Shown piece after piece: positions 34,657-46,297 of a DNA stretch of 64,000 nucleotides. The stretch spans positions 992,001 through 1,056,000 of the forward strand of contig MCFL01000003.1 of assembly GCA_002102555.1 (NCBI GenBank), in the 5' to 3' direction. The translations under genes were made by a program, and so were the position numbers. The notes under the pieces were generated by a model, which saw nothing but the letters and a program-made list of their open reading frames with translations, did no database searches and was not told where the DNA came from. How positions within the stretch are numbered: position 1 is the stretch's first letter; each line of letters begins with the position of its first letter. The DNA comes from Catenaria anguillulae PL171 (Eukaryota; Blastocladiomycota; Blastocladiomycetes; Blastocladiales; Catenariaceae).

Positions 34657-37600
34657 ATGTCGAGCGGTCTCGAAGAGGGACCTTTTTGCATGGGCGCTTG
34701 GCCGACTCAATTCAGCCTGGTGGTACATACTCATCGCCACGCTCTGCTTCGTTTCGTCAATCCGCCTGATGCATGCTTCTATTCATGTAGGCATGTCCGG
34801 TTTCCACATCGGCTTGCACCAACCCCCTCGTTCCGCAGAAGCGTCTTGAACATTCTCATGGGACGCTGCGCTAACAACATGTGCTCAAAAATTCGGCACT
34901 CCGTTCCCGTGCGAGTGGGTGTTGTCGTACAGTGTCTCTCAAGATCGCCGTATGTCTTCCGCATCGTCTTGCATGACACTCTGTCTCACGAGCAGTTGGA
35001 TTGGCTCTCAACCTCCATCTCCTTAGGCTGCACCTGGTGCAATTGCTTTGTGGATGTGCATGAAGACGCACCAACTCCCGCCGTTGTCCCCCCTCAGCAA
35101 ACCACGCCCGCTATCGCACTGGACTCTGAGTCGCCCGCATTGTCCTTTGGACCATACGACCGTCCACCATCTGCACGCCAGTCAAGGCATGGTGGCCATC
35201 GACCTACCCTTTCCCAAAACCACGTGAACGTCGCGGATAGTTCAAGTTCAAGTGTGTTGAGGTCTGGACCGGGATCCATGACCGGCAGTGCCAACCCAAG
35301 GCAAGGCGGTCGAGGCGGCCGCGCCAGATCCAACCAGTCCAATCGCTCCTCAACTCCCACTACATCGGCCGCGGCACCAGACACAACCACGGCGACCGAA
35401 ACTGCCGCTCGCAAGGTTTGATGATTCTGTTCCCTTTTTTTCACACGCTGTTACCTATTGACATTTCGTTTCCACATAGACTATTTCGTTTCCACATAGA
35501 CTCTTCGTGTCAAGTTGTTCCGGGTTTTCCGTCACAGGCGCTTCAATCTTACAGACATGAATCACGCCGAACGCATTAATCCGCAAGGGACCATATTGTA
35601 CGTACTCAAATTATCCACTGCCCGTACTATGTCTCCATACTTACCTGGTCCGTCTTTCCCTGTCGTCTGCAGAGACATTGTATCAGGGCCGCCGCCCGAG
35701 ACCCTCGAATCCATCAAGGCGGCGTGTCGCCTTTACAATGTTCCGTTCAAAGAGTACGTCACACATTCCAACTCGTCGCGATGCCTCGCGTCTTGCGCTG
35801 AGCTGACTGTATGCATAAACATTTTTCCATCCTCGCGCAGGTCGGACACCTTCTCATTCGCAAGCCAGCCATCGGGTGACTCCCATGTGCCGTCTGTTCA
35901 ACTCGTGACGAGCATTGCCCTCTCACAAGTCCGGTATGGTGTCGGAAACACGTCGCTGGCCATTGTCATTGAGCCGCCCAACTTGGCTAGCTCAACCTCT
36001 GCGTTCCCGTCGGATGGCGCTGCTCCACCTGCAACGCCGACATCACCCACAGCTGCTCCGCCATTGCCGTATCCTCCGCCGCTCTGGTTGAGCCATTTGG
36101 GTGGATCATCATTGAGCTCGGCTGACGCAGCGACCAGTGCGACGTCCGACTTGTCCATGCCTGCCCTGCCGGCTCCGGCGACAGATGCCACGTTCAAGGC
36201 TGCTCCGCCTTTCTCTGCGGCGGCTGCTGCTGCCATGCCATCATTCTCGGCGGCATCATCCAGCTCCGCAGCCGCGCCCGAGACTGCCGGCAGGCACGAG
36301 TTTCCTGGGGCGGGGACATCATCAAGCTCGGGGGCGGCTGCGATGCCCGCGATGCATCAGTTTGCCGCTGCGGGGCCCGGATCACCATTCTCGGCAGCGG
36401 CATCAATCTCCTCGGCGTTTGGGACGCGCGCGGCGGAAACGCCTTTATTCCCTGCGCATTTCCCACGCTGGGCGGCACCTGCCGTGGCCGAGACACATCC
36501 AAAAGAAGTGGCGGCAGCAGCGGCCGCGACCCAACCTTTGCATTCGGCAGCAGCGGCCGCGACACGGCCATCGTACTCGGCAGGAGTGGCCGCGACCCAA
36601 CCTTCGCGCTCGGCAGGATTGGCCGCGACCCAACCTTCGCATTCAGCAGCAGTGGCAGCGACATGGCCATCTTACTCAGCAGCAGCGGCCGCAACCCGAC
36701 CCGACTCGCCAAGAGTGGTGGGAACGCGATCAGGTTCGACCTCGGCTCCAGCGACAGCGACCGACGCATTTGTGGCGGCCGCAGGAGCAGCGTCGTCAAG
36801 CTCGGTCGCGGTGGTGGCATCATCAAGCTCCGTCCCGGCCCAGCTGGCCATCATGCTCGAGTCGTCGGACTCAGACTTGGACATCGACACCAGCCTCCCG
36901 CTTCCCAGCCTCCCGCTGCCATTGGCACACCTCGTCGACAAGTTCACTTTGCCGCCAACGATCGAGGGGCTCATTGGCGACCTCTTCTCCAGTGGTTTCC
37001 GGTTGGCCGAGTCTGGCAATGATGATGGCGTGGGCATTCCGCCGCCAAGCGCTCGTGTGATGGGCTTGTTCCGGTCGATTTTGCTTGACCAAATCCGCAA
37101 CCCTGCCGTGAGCAAAGCCATTGAAGCCCGGCATCCACGGCCCAACTTTCATTCCCACCGGCCGGAAATCCTCAATCTGGTCATGACCAAGCCGTTGGAT
37201 TCGTTGATTGATTCGGTCGGGCGCGGGTTCATTGTTCAGTTCACGGATGGTGAAGAGTTCATGGCGGTGGATGCTGGCGGTCCACGAAAGACATTCTTTT
37301 CGTACTTTTGGGATGATTTCCGCACGACGGGGCTGCGCAATGGCGTGCCAGAGATCCCTTCCCGTCCATTTCACATTCCCGGCGTCGCGCATCGACCTGG
37401 CACGCTTTCACAACGCTGCATCTCCCTCGTCGCAATCGGTCGCCTTGCAGCACTCATGGCGGCATCCGATCTGCCCGGACCACACTGTCTTCCTCGCCCT
37501 CTCGCACATCAGCTTGTTTATGGCGCCTTCAGTCCCCAACAGCTTGCACATGAGCTGGCTGTGCACGGTGCTTCGGACCCAACCATCCACCCCACTGTCC

Positions 37601-38331
37601 GGCAACTGTTCATAGCTCAAGACTCGTTGGAACTCGCACCTGCTCTCACCGCCTACCATCGTGCTCAAGATCCACACCATGATCCTGTGCTTGCGCAGGA
37701 TTTGGACCTGAGAGAGCTTCGCGGCGAGCTCGAATCTTTCATTGTCGAGCTTGTGTTCCCCGGTGCATTCGAGGCAATTGCATCGATGCGGCAAGGCTTT
37801 CTTGGTACCGGCATTGTCGATTACTTTGCAGGCAAGCGGGCATTGGACGAGTTGGTCGACTTTTGGTGTCCCGCCATGCCGTCACGGGTCGCTGAGGAGC
37901 TCAGTCGCCGGGTTGTGACCAGCACTGCTACCGTCTTGGCCATGGAGTTCAAGGACGTGATTCGCACATGGATTGTATCGATGGGTCAGGATGACAACGA
38001 GTCAGCTTTGTTTCCTTTCCTCTTTGCGTGTTACGGGCACTGTGATCCTCATCTCGCCATTCACCAGCACACCTTGGATGTGCGCGTCCAGCGTGCAGGC
38101 CTGCACCATGATGGCGCCGACATGCAGACTCGCTACAGCACTTGTGGGCTTTCTATTACGTTTCACGTGTCTGGGCCCGTGTTTGACGTGTTGGAGCAGG
38201 GATTCGAGTCGCCCGAGATTGAGCAGGAGGAAGCAGCAAGGTCAAGGGTGAGGGCATTGTGGGAATTGGAGATGGTGGACGCCGCTCAGTTGCATGGTGT
38301 TGGTGGCGGGATTTACACAACAGGTGCTTGA
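34657..38331 (+). CDS. HECT-domain ubiquitin-ligase-like protein
   Basis: Proposed exons: 34657-35415, 35500-35753 and 35841-38331. The second intron (35754-35840, GTACGT...CAG, 87 nt) is a multiple of three, so unspliced sequence also reads through. The N-terminal part is Ser/Gly/Arg-rich (RQGGRGGRARSNQS). The middle (about 36000-36830) is Ala/Ser/Pro-rich with an 11-residue tandem repeat. The C-terminal 460 residues look like a divergent HECT domain: FTDGEEFMAVDAGGPRKTFF matches the family VDxGGPxxxFF segment, followed by VAIGRLAALMA, LFPFLFACYG, and near the end RYSTCGLSITF, whose Cys sits where the HECT thioester Cys is expected. HECT ligases pass ubiquitin from E2 to substrate through that Cys. 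The 5' exon is less certain than the C-terminal part. Confidence 0.65.
35460..35499 (+). repeat. 20 bp direct duplication at a splice acceptor
   Basis: ATTTCGTTTCCACATAGACT occurs twice in tandem at the end of the first intron of the HECT-like gene, making two identical CATAG acceptors 20 nt apart (AG ending at 35479 and 35499). Only the second keeps the reading frame. Confidence 0.8.
36520..36697 (+). repeat. 33 bp coding tandem repeat
   Basis: Five full and one partial copies of a 33 bp unit beginning GCGGCCGCGACCCAACCTT, encoding an 11-residue unit of the type AATQPSHSAA. Copies alternate between two variants (CAACCTT... and CGGCCAT...), suggesting duplication of a two-unit block. The period is a multiple of three, so the frame is preserved. 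Confidence 0.85.
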
Positions 38332-38751
38332 TGCGATTTTTTGTTTTGCTGATTTTCCCTTTATTGTTTTTTTGCTTGATTCTTTTGGAGTTTTTCAATC
38401 ATTACATACTTATATTCATTAGACGATTCAGTAACCCTCCAGCGACAGTGGCAAGTTGGTTTCAAGACAAGCATCAGTGTGAGTTACTTTGGGAAACGGA
38501 TTCACGTGGTAAGTAGGATCAAATGCTAGGTTGTGGCGGTGTGTTGGTCCGCTTGGGAATACCGCCTGCTTTACCCGGTCGTCTGCAGCCAAGGAGTCTC
38601 AGTTGTGAGTACTTGGGCAAACTTAGGATCATAACAGGCAGTGGAGAGCAAAACAAAAATGGGGGTCAGACGTCGTCCTGATCCATGCCGCCCCATGACT
38701 CCCGCCTCCTGATCGGCAATCTGCCCATGAACCCTCCGATCCGGGTGACCC

Positions 38752-39327
38752 TATCGTTCATCTGATTATCGTTCACCAACTGCCGATCCTTCTTAACGTT
38801 CACCATCTTAACGTTCACCGCCACGAGGGATCGGCATATCTGTTCTTCAAAACGTCCGTTGCGCTTCTCCAGCATTCCGTGTTGCATTCCGTGACTACTT
38901 CGCACTCAAGGAAAATTAAGATATGAAAGAGAACCTAACGTTCGACGTTGCTAAGAGGCAGCGCCTACCGGCGCTGAACCTAACCGAGCCTAACGGTCGA
39001 CTTTGCTAAAAGGCAGCGCCTACCGGCGCTGAACCTAATCCTAAACCTATCCGAAACCTAACGGTCGACCTTGCTAAAAGGCAGCGCCTACCGGCGCTGA
39101 GCCTAATCCCGATCCTGTACTAAACCTAACGGTCGACATTGCTAAAAGGCAGCGCCTGCCGGCGCTGAACCTAATCCTACTTCGGCCGAGAAACGATTGG
39201 AATGTTTGTGGAAGCGGTGGGGACGTCTACCAGAATAGGGACGCCGATCCTAGAGCAGTGGTGAATGTTAAGCTGGTGAACGTTAAGAAGGATCGGCAGT
39301 TGGTGAACGATAAGCAGGTGAACGATA
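38752..39327. mobile_element. Candidate palindromic non-autonomous element
   Basis: Two 85 bp arms, 38752-38836 and 39243-39327, are reverse complements with few mismatches and no gap (paired coordinates sum to 78079). Each arm contains several TTAACGTTCACC / TTATCGTTCACC motifs and a GCCGATCC core. Between them lies a four-copy hairpin repeat. There is no coding capacity. The form fits a MITE or foldback element, but I could not identify a target-site duplication at the arm edges. Confidence 0.55.
38932..39178 (+). repeat. Four-copy tandem repeat, each with a perfect hairpin
   Basis: Each unit has CCTAACGGTCGAC, TTGCTAAAAGG, the palindrome CAGCGCCTACCGGCGCTG, then AACCTAAT. The hairpins lie at 38959-38976, 39014-39031, 39082-39099 and 39150-39167, so spacing is 55, 68 and 68 bp. 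The stem is 7 bp (CAGCGCC/GGCGCTG) with a 4-base loop TACC (TGCC in the fourth copy). Stems are invariant while the joining sequence varies, which suggests that the hairpin matters. Confidence 0.85.
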
Positions 39328-39573
39328 TGTTAGGCCCTCCGATCCTCCTTGACCAGCACACTTGACAACACAGGCCCTGTCCTCGCGAAAACGTGTTCAA
39401 CTGCACAATGTGGCGGAGCTCAGTCACAAGGTGCAGTATGGATTCTTGTCAAATGTTTATTGTTGTGTAATGACGTCAACATGGCTGTCCACGGATAAAT
39501 AGATGTGTGTCCATTCAAACAAGCGAATGAAGAAGAACATATATGCATTGTGAAAACGACAACAGTCAAACGA

Positions 39574-42500
39574 TTACAAGTACAGGGAATTGGCAAAGAT
39601 AATGTCCCTCTTGATCTTTGTGATGCCCTCGGCAAACTTGAGCTCCAAATCCTGGTTCCCGATCGCCTTTGCCGCATTCCCCATCTGCTTGAGCAGCTCC
39701 TCCAACAGCCTGAAATTCCGCACCAAACTGCCCTCAAACACATCGGTCATTTTGCAAATTTGGTTAAACTTTGCGCCCTGTGCCCACGCATACACTACGT
39801 CCATCAAGTCGGGCTTGTACATGTCGAGAACCTCTTGCTCGTTGATCTCGAGCTTTGCCTCCTTGCACACGGTCACAATACGCTTGTTAATCTCTTGCAA
39901 GACCTGCAAGGGCTTTGCGAGCTCGTCGCGCAGCTTTGGCTTGGCGACATGTGGGCCGACACGGTCTTGGAAGGTAAACACGCCCAGCAGCGCCACGACT
40001 TGCTCGACCGACAAGTCGTTAAACACGCCGTTGAAGAGCATTTCAGACAAGAGCAGTGGGTCGCCCGATGAGACCTCGCACGCCACACGGCCCTTGACCG
40101 TAATCACGTCGCGGTCGTCCGTAAACCCAAGTCGCCGCAATACGCGCTTGCGCGCCTTGAGCTCATCGAGCTGCTGGACCGCCTCGCACACGCGAATCTT
40201 TTCGCGGACACTGCGGATCTTTTCCGACATATCGACCTTGTTCTTGTACGCGGCATAGAGCCGCTCGCGCCTTTCCACGTCGCCCGCGGTCGTCAGCGGA
40301 TGCGTCGCAAGCACGGCCTGATACCGTGCAACTTTTTCCACGAGCTCGGCAAACTTGCGGTCAGAAATGCCCATGTCCTTGATCGGGTCCAGGGTCGGGA
40401 TGGAGCCAAACTTGCGCACGACGCGGCGCTGTGTTTCGACAAGTACGCGCTTGGCCGCGGATTTGGCGTCCTTTGAGTTGCGTGCAATGGCCGAAGTGTT
40501 GATGGCCGATGCGGCCACGGCAATGGACGAGATGGCGTCAATGCAGGGGAGCATCACGGGCACAACCACCACCTCGCCCGATTGAGTCATGGCTTCGTAC
40601 ACGCTACTGGATTCGCTGCTCTCCTCGGGCACCGTGACGGGCCGCAACAGCTCGGGATGCTTTGTGCCGGCAGCCGCCGCAGACGCAGCATCAACGACAA
40701 GCACCACGTCGACAAAATAGTTGATGGCGGCATCTGCAACGTCGCGCCCGTCATCTTCGGCCGCCTTGACCGACTTACGCTTGGTGTACTGGACAACGAC
40801 GCCCCATCCCAAATCCACCTTGTCGCCGTCGGCACCCGCAGAGCTACCCGCACCGCTCGGCACAACCACCTTGACGAGTCGCCCGAGCTTGAGAAACGGC
40901 AACGAGTAGCTCGGATGCACAATGACATCGTGCACGTCCCTGGCGTACATTTCGGCGGCAAACTTGGCATCAAAATAGGTGCGCACAATGTGCTCGTCCT
41001 CGACCTCCATGTCACGATACACCTCCTCCAACTCCTTGCACTGCACCTGCAGCTTTGGCAGCTCAGCATTGTTCTGGAACTGGCGGAACGAGTTGCGGAT
41101 CAAGTACTCTGGACTGACGCCCTCGACGCGCATCAGGTTCAAGATCATGTTGTACCCGAGGCGGAAGGCCGAATACAACGCATCACTGACACCCTTGACC
41201 ATGCCCTTTGCCTTGTCCGAATCAATCTTTTGGTCCACCATCATGATTACAATGCCCTTGTCGTCCAACCCACGCCGACCAGCACGCCCCGACATTTGAA
41301 TGTACTCGCCGCCAGTCAAGTGGCGCGCTTCTTTGCCGTCAAACTTTTCGATTTTCGTAAACACGACCGTCTTGGCGGGCATGTTGAGGCCGATTGAGAA
41401 GGTTTCCGTGGCAAACAGCACCTTGAGCAGGTTTTCTTGGAACAGGATTTCAATGGTTTCCTTGAGGATCGGGAGAAGGCCAGAGTGATGGATGCCAATG
41501 CCGCGGCGAAGGAGCGGGAGGATGTTTGAGATTTGGGGTAGGGTTTGGTCGTCGGGCGAGAGCGACGAGATGGCCGACGAGAAGATGTGGTCGACCAGAG
41601 CCTTTTCATCGTCTGTGTGTCATTGTGGAAAGAAAAAATGAATCAGCCCAGAGAAAGAAATCATGAGACACGCCAGACAAATAAAGGGCACGAACCATTG
41701 TTGAAATCCAATTTTGACATGGCCAACGCCAATGTCTCACACTGCTTCTTGATGAAGGAAAAGATGATGACTGGATGGTAATCCTTTGCCATGATGAGCT
41801 TGACAATCTTTGCGATATCGGCCTGGGCACTTGCATGTGCGCCCTTTTTACCGCCACCGGCCCCGCCCTTTGCGCCGCCGTCCTTTCCACTGGCGCTCTT
41901 TTTGCCTCCGCCAGCAGAATCGTCTTCGCCCGTGTTGAGCTTTGCCATGGCTGCCTGGAAGTTTTCCTCGCGGAACTTGCCCTTTTCGTCCACAACCATG
42001 TGCACGCCGTTGCCGCCGGCCGGGTAAATATAGTGCTGCAAGGGCGTTGGGCGGTAGTCGGTGTAGACAACGTGGCATGGCTGGTTGTGGATTTTGGAAA
42101 TCCATTGCGCGAATTGCTTGGCGTTGGGGATGGTGGCGGAGAGGAAGACAAAGTGGACTGTGGGCGGGAGCAGGATGAGGGTTTCTTCCCAAACAACACC
42201 ACGGTCCTTGTCACGCTGTGAAATTTGATGATCAATACATAGCAGCAAAAAAGACAGTCAGAAGCACATCTTGACAATTAGTAGAGAAAGAGGAAACATA
42301 CCATGTAATGGATTTCATCGTACACAACCCAGCTAATTTCGCGCAACACCTCGGATCCTCGGTACAACATGCTCCTCAAAATCTCGGTGGTCATGACCAA
42401 ACAACTGGCCTTTGGATTGATGGTGACATCGCCCGTCATCAAGCCAACGTCGCCAAACTCTTCGAGCATCTCTCGATACTTTTGGTTGGACAGGGCCTTG

Positions 42501-43235
42501 ATGGGCGACGTGTAAATGACACGCTGCTTGTTCTTGAGTGCTTGTGCGATGGCGTACTCGGCCACCACGGTCTTACCGGCTGACGTGTGTGCAGCAACCA
42601 GTACCGACTCGTTGCGCTGAATGCAGTAAATGGAATACTCTTGGAAAGGGTCGAGCGTGAACGGGTATTGGCGCACCCACTCGGCCTTTGGCGGCGGGTA
42701 TAGGCACGCATGGGCACGTAAGCGGCGCGATCAAAGCCCGTGGGCAGCACCACTTCGTGGCGCGTCGACACGTTGGCTTTGGTGAACTGCACAGACCCGG
42801 AGTTGACGTCTTCGGGATCGTATTGCTCAGCATCGTTGCCGGTGCCGTTGCCGTTGTGGGCGGCGCAGCAACGCCTTCAAGGGCACCTGTGCCGCCGACC
42901 GTGCCCAGCACTTTTTCGTGCTCGGTCGTGAACTCGTCGAGGGCTTCGGGGATGGGTTCGTCGTCAACAACGGCCTCAATTTCGACGGTATCGGCATCTT
43001 GCCCGTCAGCAGACCCGTGCGACCGTGACCGTTTTGTGCTCGGCTGTGCGGGTGCCAATGTGGGTGAATCGGTGGGATCGCGCTTGCGCTTGTTCTTGCT
43101 GGCGGAAGCGGCAGCAGGCGAGGGATCGGAGGCCGATGAGAGGACGAGCGGGACGGGAGGGAGGTGCGAGACGAGTTTGGGCTGGTCCTCAAAGGCATCA
43201 AACATGTCGTCAATGTCAAAGTCGTCGTCCGACAT
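39574..43235 (-). CDS. MTR4: Exosome RNA helicase Mtr4 (frame breaks in exon 1)
   Basis: Ski2-like DExH helicase that feeds RNA to the nuclear exosome as part of TRAMP. Exons on the minus strand: 42302-43235, 41696-42215 and 39574-41612; introns 42216-42301 and 41613-41695, both GT-AG. Motifs: Walker [14 protein letters not shown] box [12 protein letters not shown] motif FLSATIPNA, then [17 protein letters not shown] and [10 protein letters not shown]. The arch/KOW region contains [10 protein letters not shown], and the end IIFANSLYL is characteristic of Mtr4. A 30-residue Gly/Lys-rich insertion lies before the second RecA domain (about 41850-41920). The N-terminus is acidic ([17 protein letters not shown]). 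One-base losses near 42827 and 42698 break exon 1; restoring them gives [11 protein letters not shown] and MRAYTPPPKAEW. Confidence 0.93.
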
Positions 43236-43698
43236 GTCGACAGACGCGCGGGTGAGGGGTTCGCGGCGGGGGAGGACATGGCTGGGATCGGATCGGAGGG
43301 TGCGGAGATGAGGGCGGTGGAAGTTGGGGCGGAAATGCATCGAGTGTGGCGGCTTCAGCGCGCGGCAGAAAGTCGTATGGCCCACTATGCCATCGATCTG
43401 GCCATGGGCAGCACGGTGTGACATGGCATGGCTGCCAAGGGTCAAGCTTGAAAGTTGAAACCAAGGTGCGTGGGAACGGCGCATGGCAGTCACGTGAGCG
43501 GTTACGCAGTGCCGCCACAGCCACATTGGCCACAGACTCGAGGAGAAGACTCCAACTTCGACTCCATGGCAACTGAAGCAAGGCATTGAATTGACAATCG
43601 TATGCTCAACAAAACCAAACCATGGATATGGATATGGAAATGAAGCGGTCAATGTGCTGAAGCATCTTACAATACGATCTTCCAACCGTCCCGTCATC
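43236..43698. promoter_or_regulatory. Divergent promoter region, MTR4/BUD6
   Basis: 463 bp between divergent starts. No clear TATA element; ATGGATATGGATATGG-like short repeats lie near 43621-43640. Confidence 0.4.
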
Positions 43699-45933
43699 AT
43701 GTCGACGCTTCCCGGCATCGTCCATCCTCCATCCTCCCCGGCTGTCCGCCGCGGCCGGTCGCCCGGTCCCTCGTCGCCTGCACCGGACACCAACGACAAT
43801 GGCAATGGCAATGGCAACTCGAGTGTCATGTCTCGCTGGCTCCCCTATGTCCAAATCCCGAAATCGCTCGGATCGCTGCTCATCCCGCGGTCCTTTTCCT
43901 TCTCAAACTCGGCGTCTTCACCGACGGCCGCGCGGTCTGCAAGCACCCAGCGCTCGGTCCTGACCCCAACCTCGGTCCTGCTCGCCTCATCCTCGGCACA
44001 CATGGACCCAACGCTGCTGGTCCAATCCGCCATCAAGCGCATCACTTCGTCTTGCCGCCAACTGCTGCTGGGCGTGCTCGACCTCTCCGAAGTCACGGAC
44101 GAGCACGTCTCGCTGCTCTACACGGCCGTTGTGCGCGAATTCTTTCACACAATGTCGGTGCTCGAGGCCAACAAGATTGACATTTCTGACCTCAACTCGT
44201 TTCCCGAAGATCTGCGGGCGTCCTTGGACGACTTGTTTGAATCGTCGGGCGGAGCAACCGCCGCAGTCAGCCGTCCAGCTAGTCCAGAGCTCGTGCGCAA
44301 CCCGCGGCTGAGTATCATGTCGACATCCGAGGCGGCACAGAACGATGCAGCAAGCGAAAGCGTCAATTCCCTTATCCATCACTTGATTCGCAGTTTGCAG
44401 GTCAAGCATCGGCAGTTTTTGGCCAGACTAGAGACGGTCAAGTCAAGCACGACAGAGCGATCCCATCATGTCGATGGCGAGTCGGCAGCAACAAGTGCAC
44501 CGGCTTCCACCCTGTCCAACTCATCGTACTCGCGCCTGCTGCCAACGTCGCCACTCTCACCGCGCTCACCAACGGCGCCATCCTCGCCCTCGGACCTCAT
44601 TCATAAACTGTACCTTCAACTCGACTCGACCGTCCAGCGCGAAAAGCTGTCACCGCCCACGCCCGTCCACTCGCTGACCTTGTCCGCCATTCACGCGCTA
44701 TTTATCCGCCGCTTCCACACCTCTCTGCCCCCACTGCCACCTTCGGCCTCCGAGTTTCCCTTCAAAGTCTACATGCAAGACCCTGCGACACGCACTTTTA
44801 CGAACTCGAAGATCCCGCCACGGACGTGTGCGACGGCGCCCTGCTCAACTCGTGACCGTGTCGGCACGCCACGCTCGTCGCGACCCGTGTCCGTGGCAAG
44901 CACCCATGCGTCTGCGTCCAGTCTCGGACAAGGGCAAGCAGCACGTGGCGGCCATTTCGGAAATGAAACACGACCTAAGGTTGCTCAAGGCCGACGTGGC
45001 CGACGCGCAAACCGCATTTTCTACGGTGCTCGCGTCCACGCGCGATCAACTACACGCATTACTCGCACAATCCGTGCCTAGCGCCGCCGCCATGGACACC
45101 TCGGGGGACGACAGCATTCCACGCACACTCATCTCCACAACGCGCCCAACGCTTTGGCGCTCACCGCAGACCTTGACGCGCGCACAGCCGACCTGTGGGA
45201 CTTGATTGAACAAGCACGCCTCGACATGTTGCATCACGCATCGATCCCAACGCTTGCCACGCTCGATTATGCAGCCAGCGAAATGGACGCGCTGATGCGC
45301 TTGGCTGCCGAAATGGCGGCGCGCGTCGACGTTGCGGCGCCCGCGTGGAAGCGCGTGTGGGAGCGCGAGCTTGCGCGCGTGGTGGACGAGCAGCAAGCGC
45401 TGGCGCGGGTCGAGGGCGTGTTGGAGGTGAGTGTCAAGGGGATGGAGCGCGTCGAAAAGGTGCTTGAGCAGTTGAAGAGGGTGTGCAAGTTGGCCGAGGA
45501 ACGGGGTGGCGTGGAGGCGGCCGGAAGCCTGTTGCCGGTACGCCCGTCGAGGCAGGTCGGCGACGAGGTGCTTGACCCGGAAGACCATGGCGACCAGTGG
45601 GCAAGTACGGTGCAGGGCGTGCTCGAGGAGATTCAGTGTGTGCCCGTGGATCATGAGCGCCGCATGCGCGCGGTCGAGAGGACCGAAAAGGTGAGGCAGT
45701 GGGCAAAGGAGAATGCCGGTGGCGAACCCGAGACGCCTTTGGCCAAAGAGTTGGTGAGCAAAGCTCGGTCAAAGTCGAGGGATACGCGGAGGAGGGAGGT
45801 GGCGATTGAGGAGGTCGAGAGGGAGAGGGAGAGGAGGAATCGCGAGGTGCTTGCGGCGCTGAGAGAGGTCCAGCGGGTTTTGGATCACGAGCAGGGCGAG
45901 CAGCAGGGCGCCTTGGCAAAGACGGCAGAGTAG
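43699..45933 (+). CDS. BUD6: AIP3/Bud6-type actin-interacting polarity protein (frame breaks)
   Basis: Bud6/Aip3 binds actin monomers and formins to stimulate actin-cable assembly at sites of polarised growth. From the ATG at 43699: a Ser/Pro-rich leader, then the N-terminal Aip3 element (AIKRITSSCRQLLLGVLDLS and ISDLNSFPEDLRASLDDLF), a Ser-rich linker, the central LIHKLYLQLDSTVQREKL plus LSAIHALFIRRFHTSLPPL, then EFPFKVYMQDPATRTFYELED with DGALLQLVTV, and a C-terminal coiled coil (AISEMKHDLRLLKADVADAQ, then about 220 Glu/Arg-rich residues). One-base losses near 44799, 44842 and 45140 split the frame; each repair rejoins an expected family segment. The gene is divergent from MTR4. Family assignment rests on these segments and their order. 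Confidence 0.85.
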
Positions 45934-46297
45934 ACTAGGTGGTGTGGGAGGGAGCTCAGGGAACTGGATTTCCCTTGCATTGCTTGCCAGTGTCACTGTG
46001 TCAGTGTGTTTTGTTAATTCTTTTGTTGTCCTTGTAATTTTTGTGTCGCTTTTCCACTTTGCACCCATGTCTGTTGCTCTCACTCACTCACACATTTTGC
46101 TCGTTCTCAACTTTCGATTTCCCTTTTCCTTTCACATGCATACACAATGCGCATACATAGACGTTTACATGAAAACTCCCGTTCACCCTTTCCTCATGCA
46201 CTGGACGAGAGACACGAAATCAAACACGCTTAGCAAATGATATAAGTACGTCGGGTAAACAAGAGTGCAATTGGCTCACATGGGCACACCCAAGTCT
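45934..46297. other. Intergenic between convergent genes
   Basis: 364 bp between the BUD6 and paralogue E stops. T-rich, with TTTTGTTGTCCTTGTAATTT-like sequence that fits a 3' UTR. Nothing else seen. Confidence 0.5.

Noticed and set aside
35754-35840. Reading this 87 nt as coding in the HECT-like gene
   Set aside because: GTACGT donor, pyrimidine-rich end and CAG acceptor mark it as an intron; the open frame is a by-product of a length divisible by three.
36137-37060. Long alternative frames on both strands in the HECT-like gene
   Set aside because: They arise from the Ala/Ser/Pro-rich composition and the 33 bp repeat; the chosen frame alone continues into the HECT domain.
38932-39178. CRISPR array
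   Set aside because: Spacing is irregular, the intervening sequence is itself repeated, and the setting is eukaryotic.
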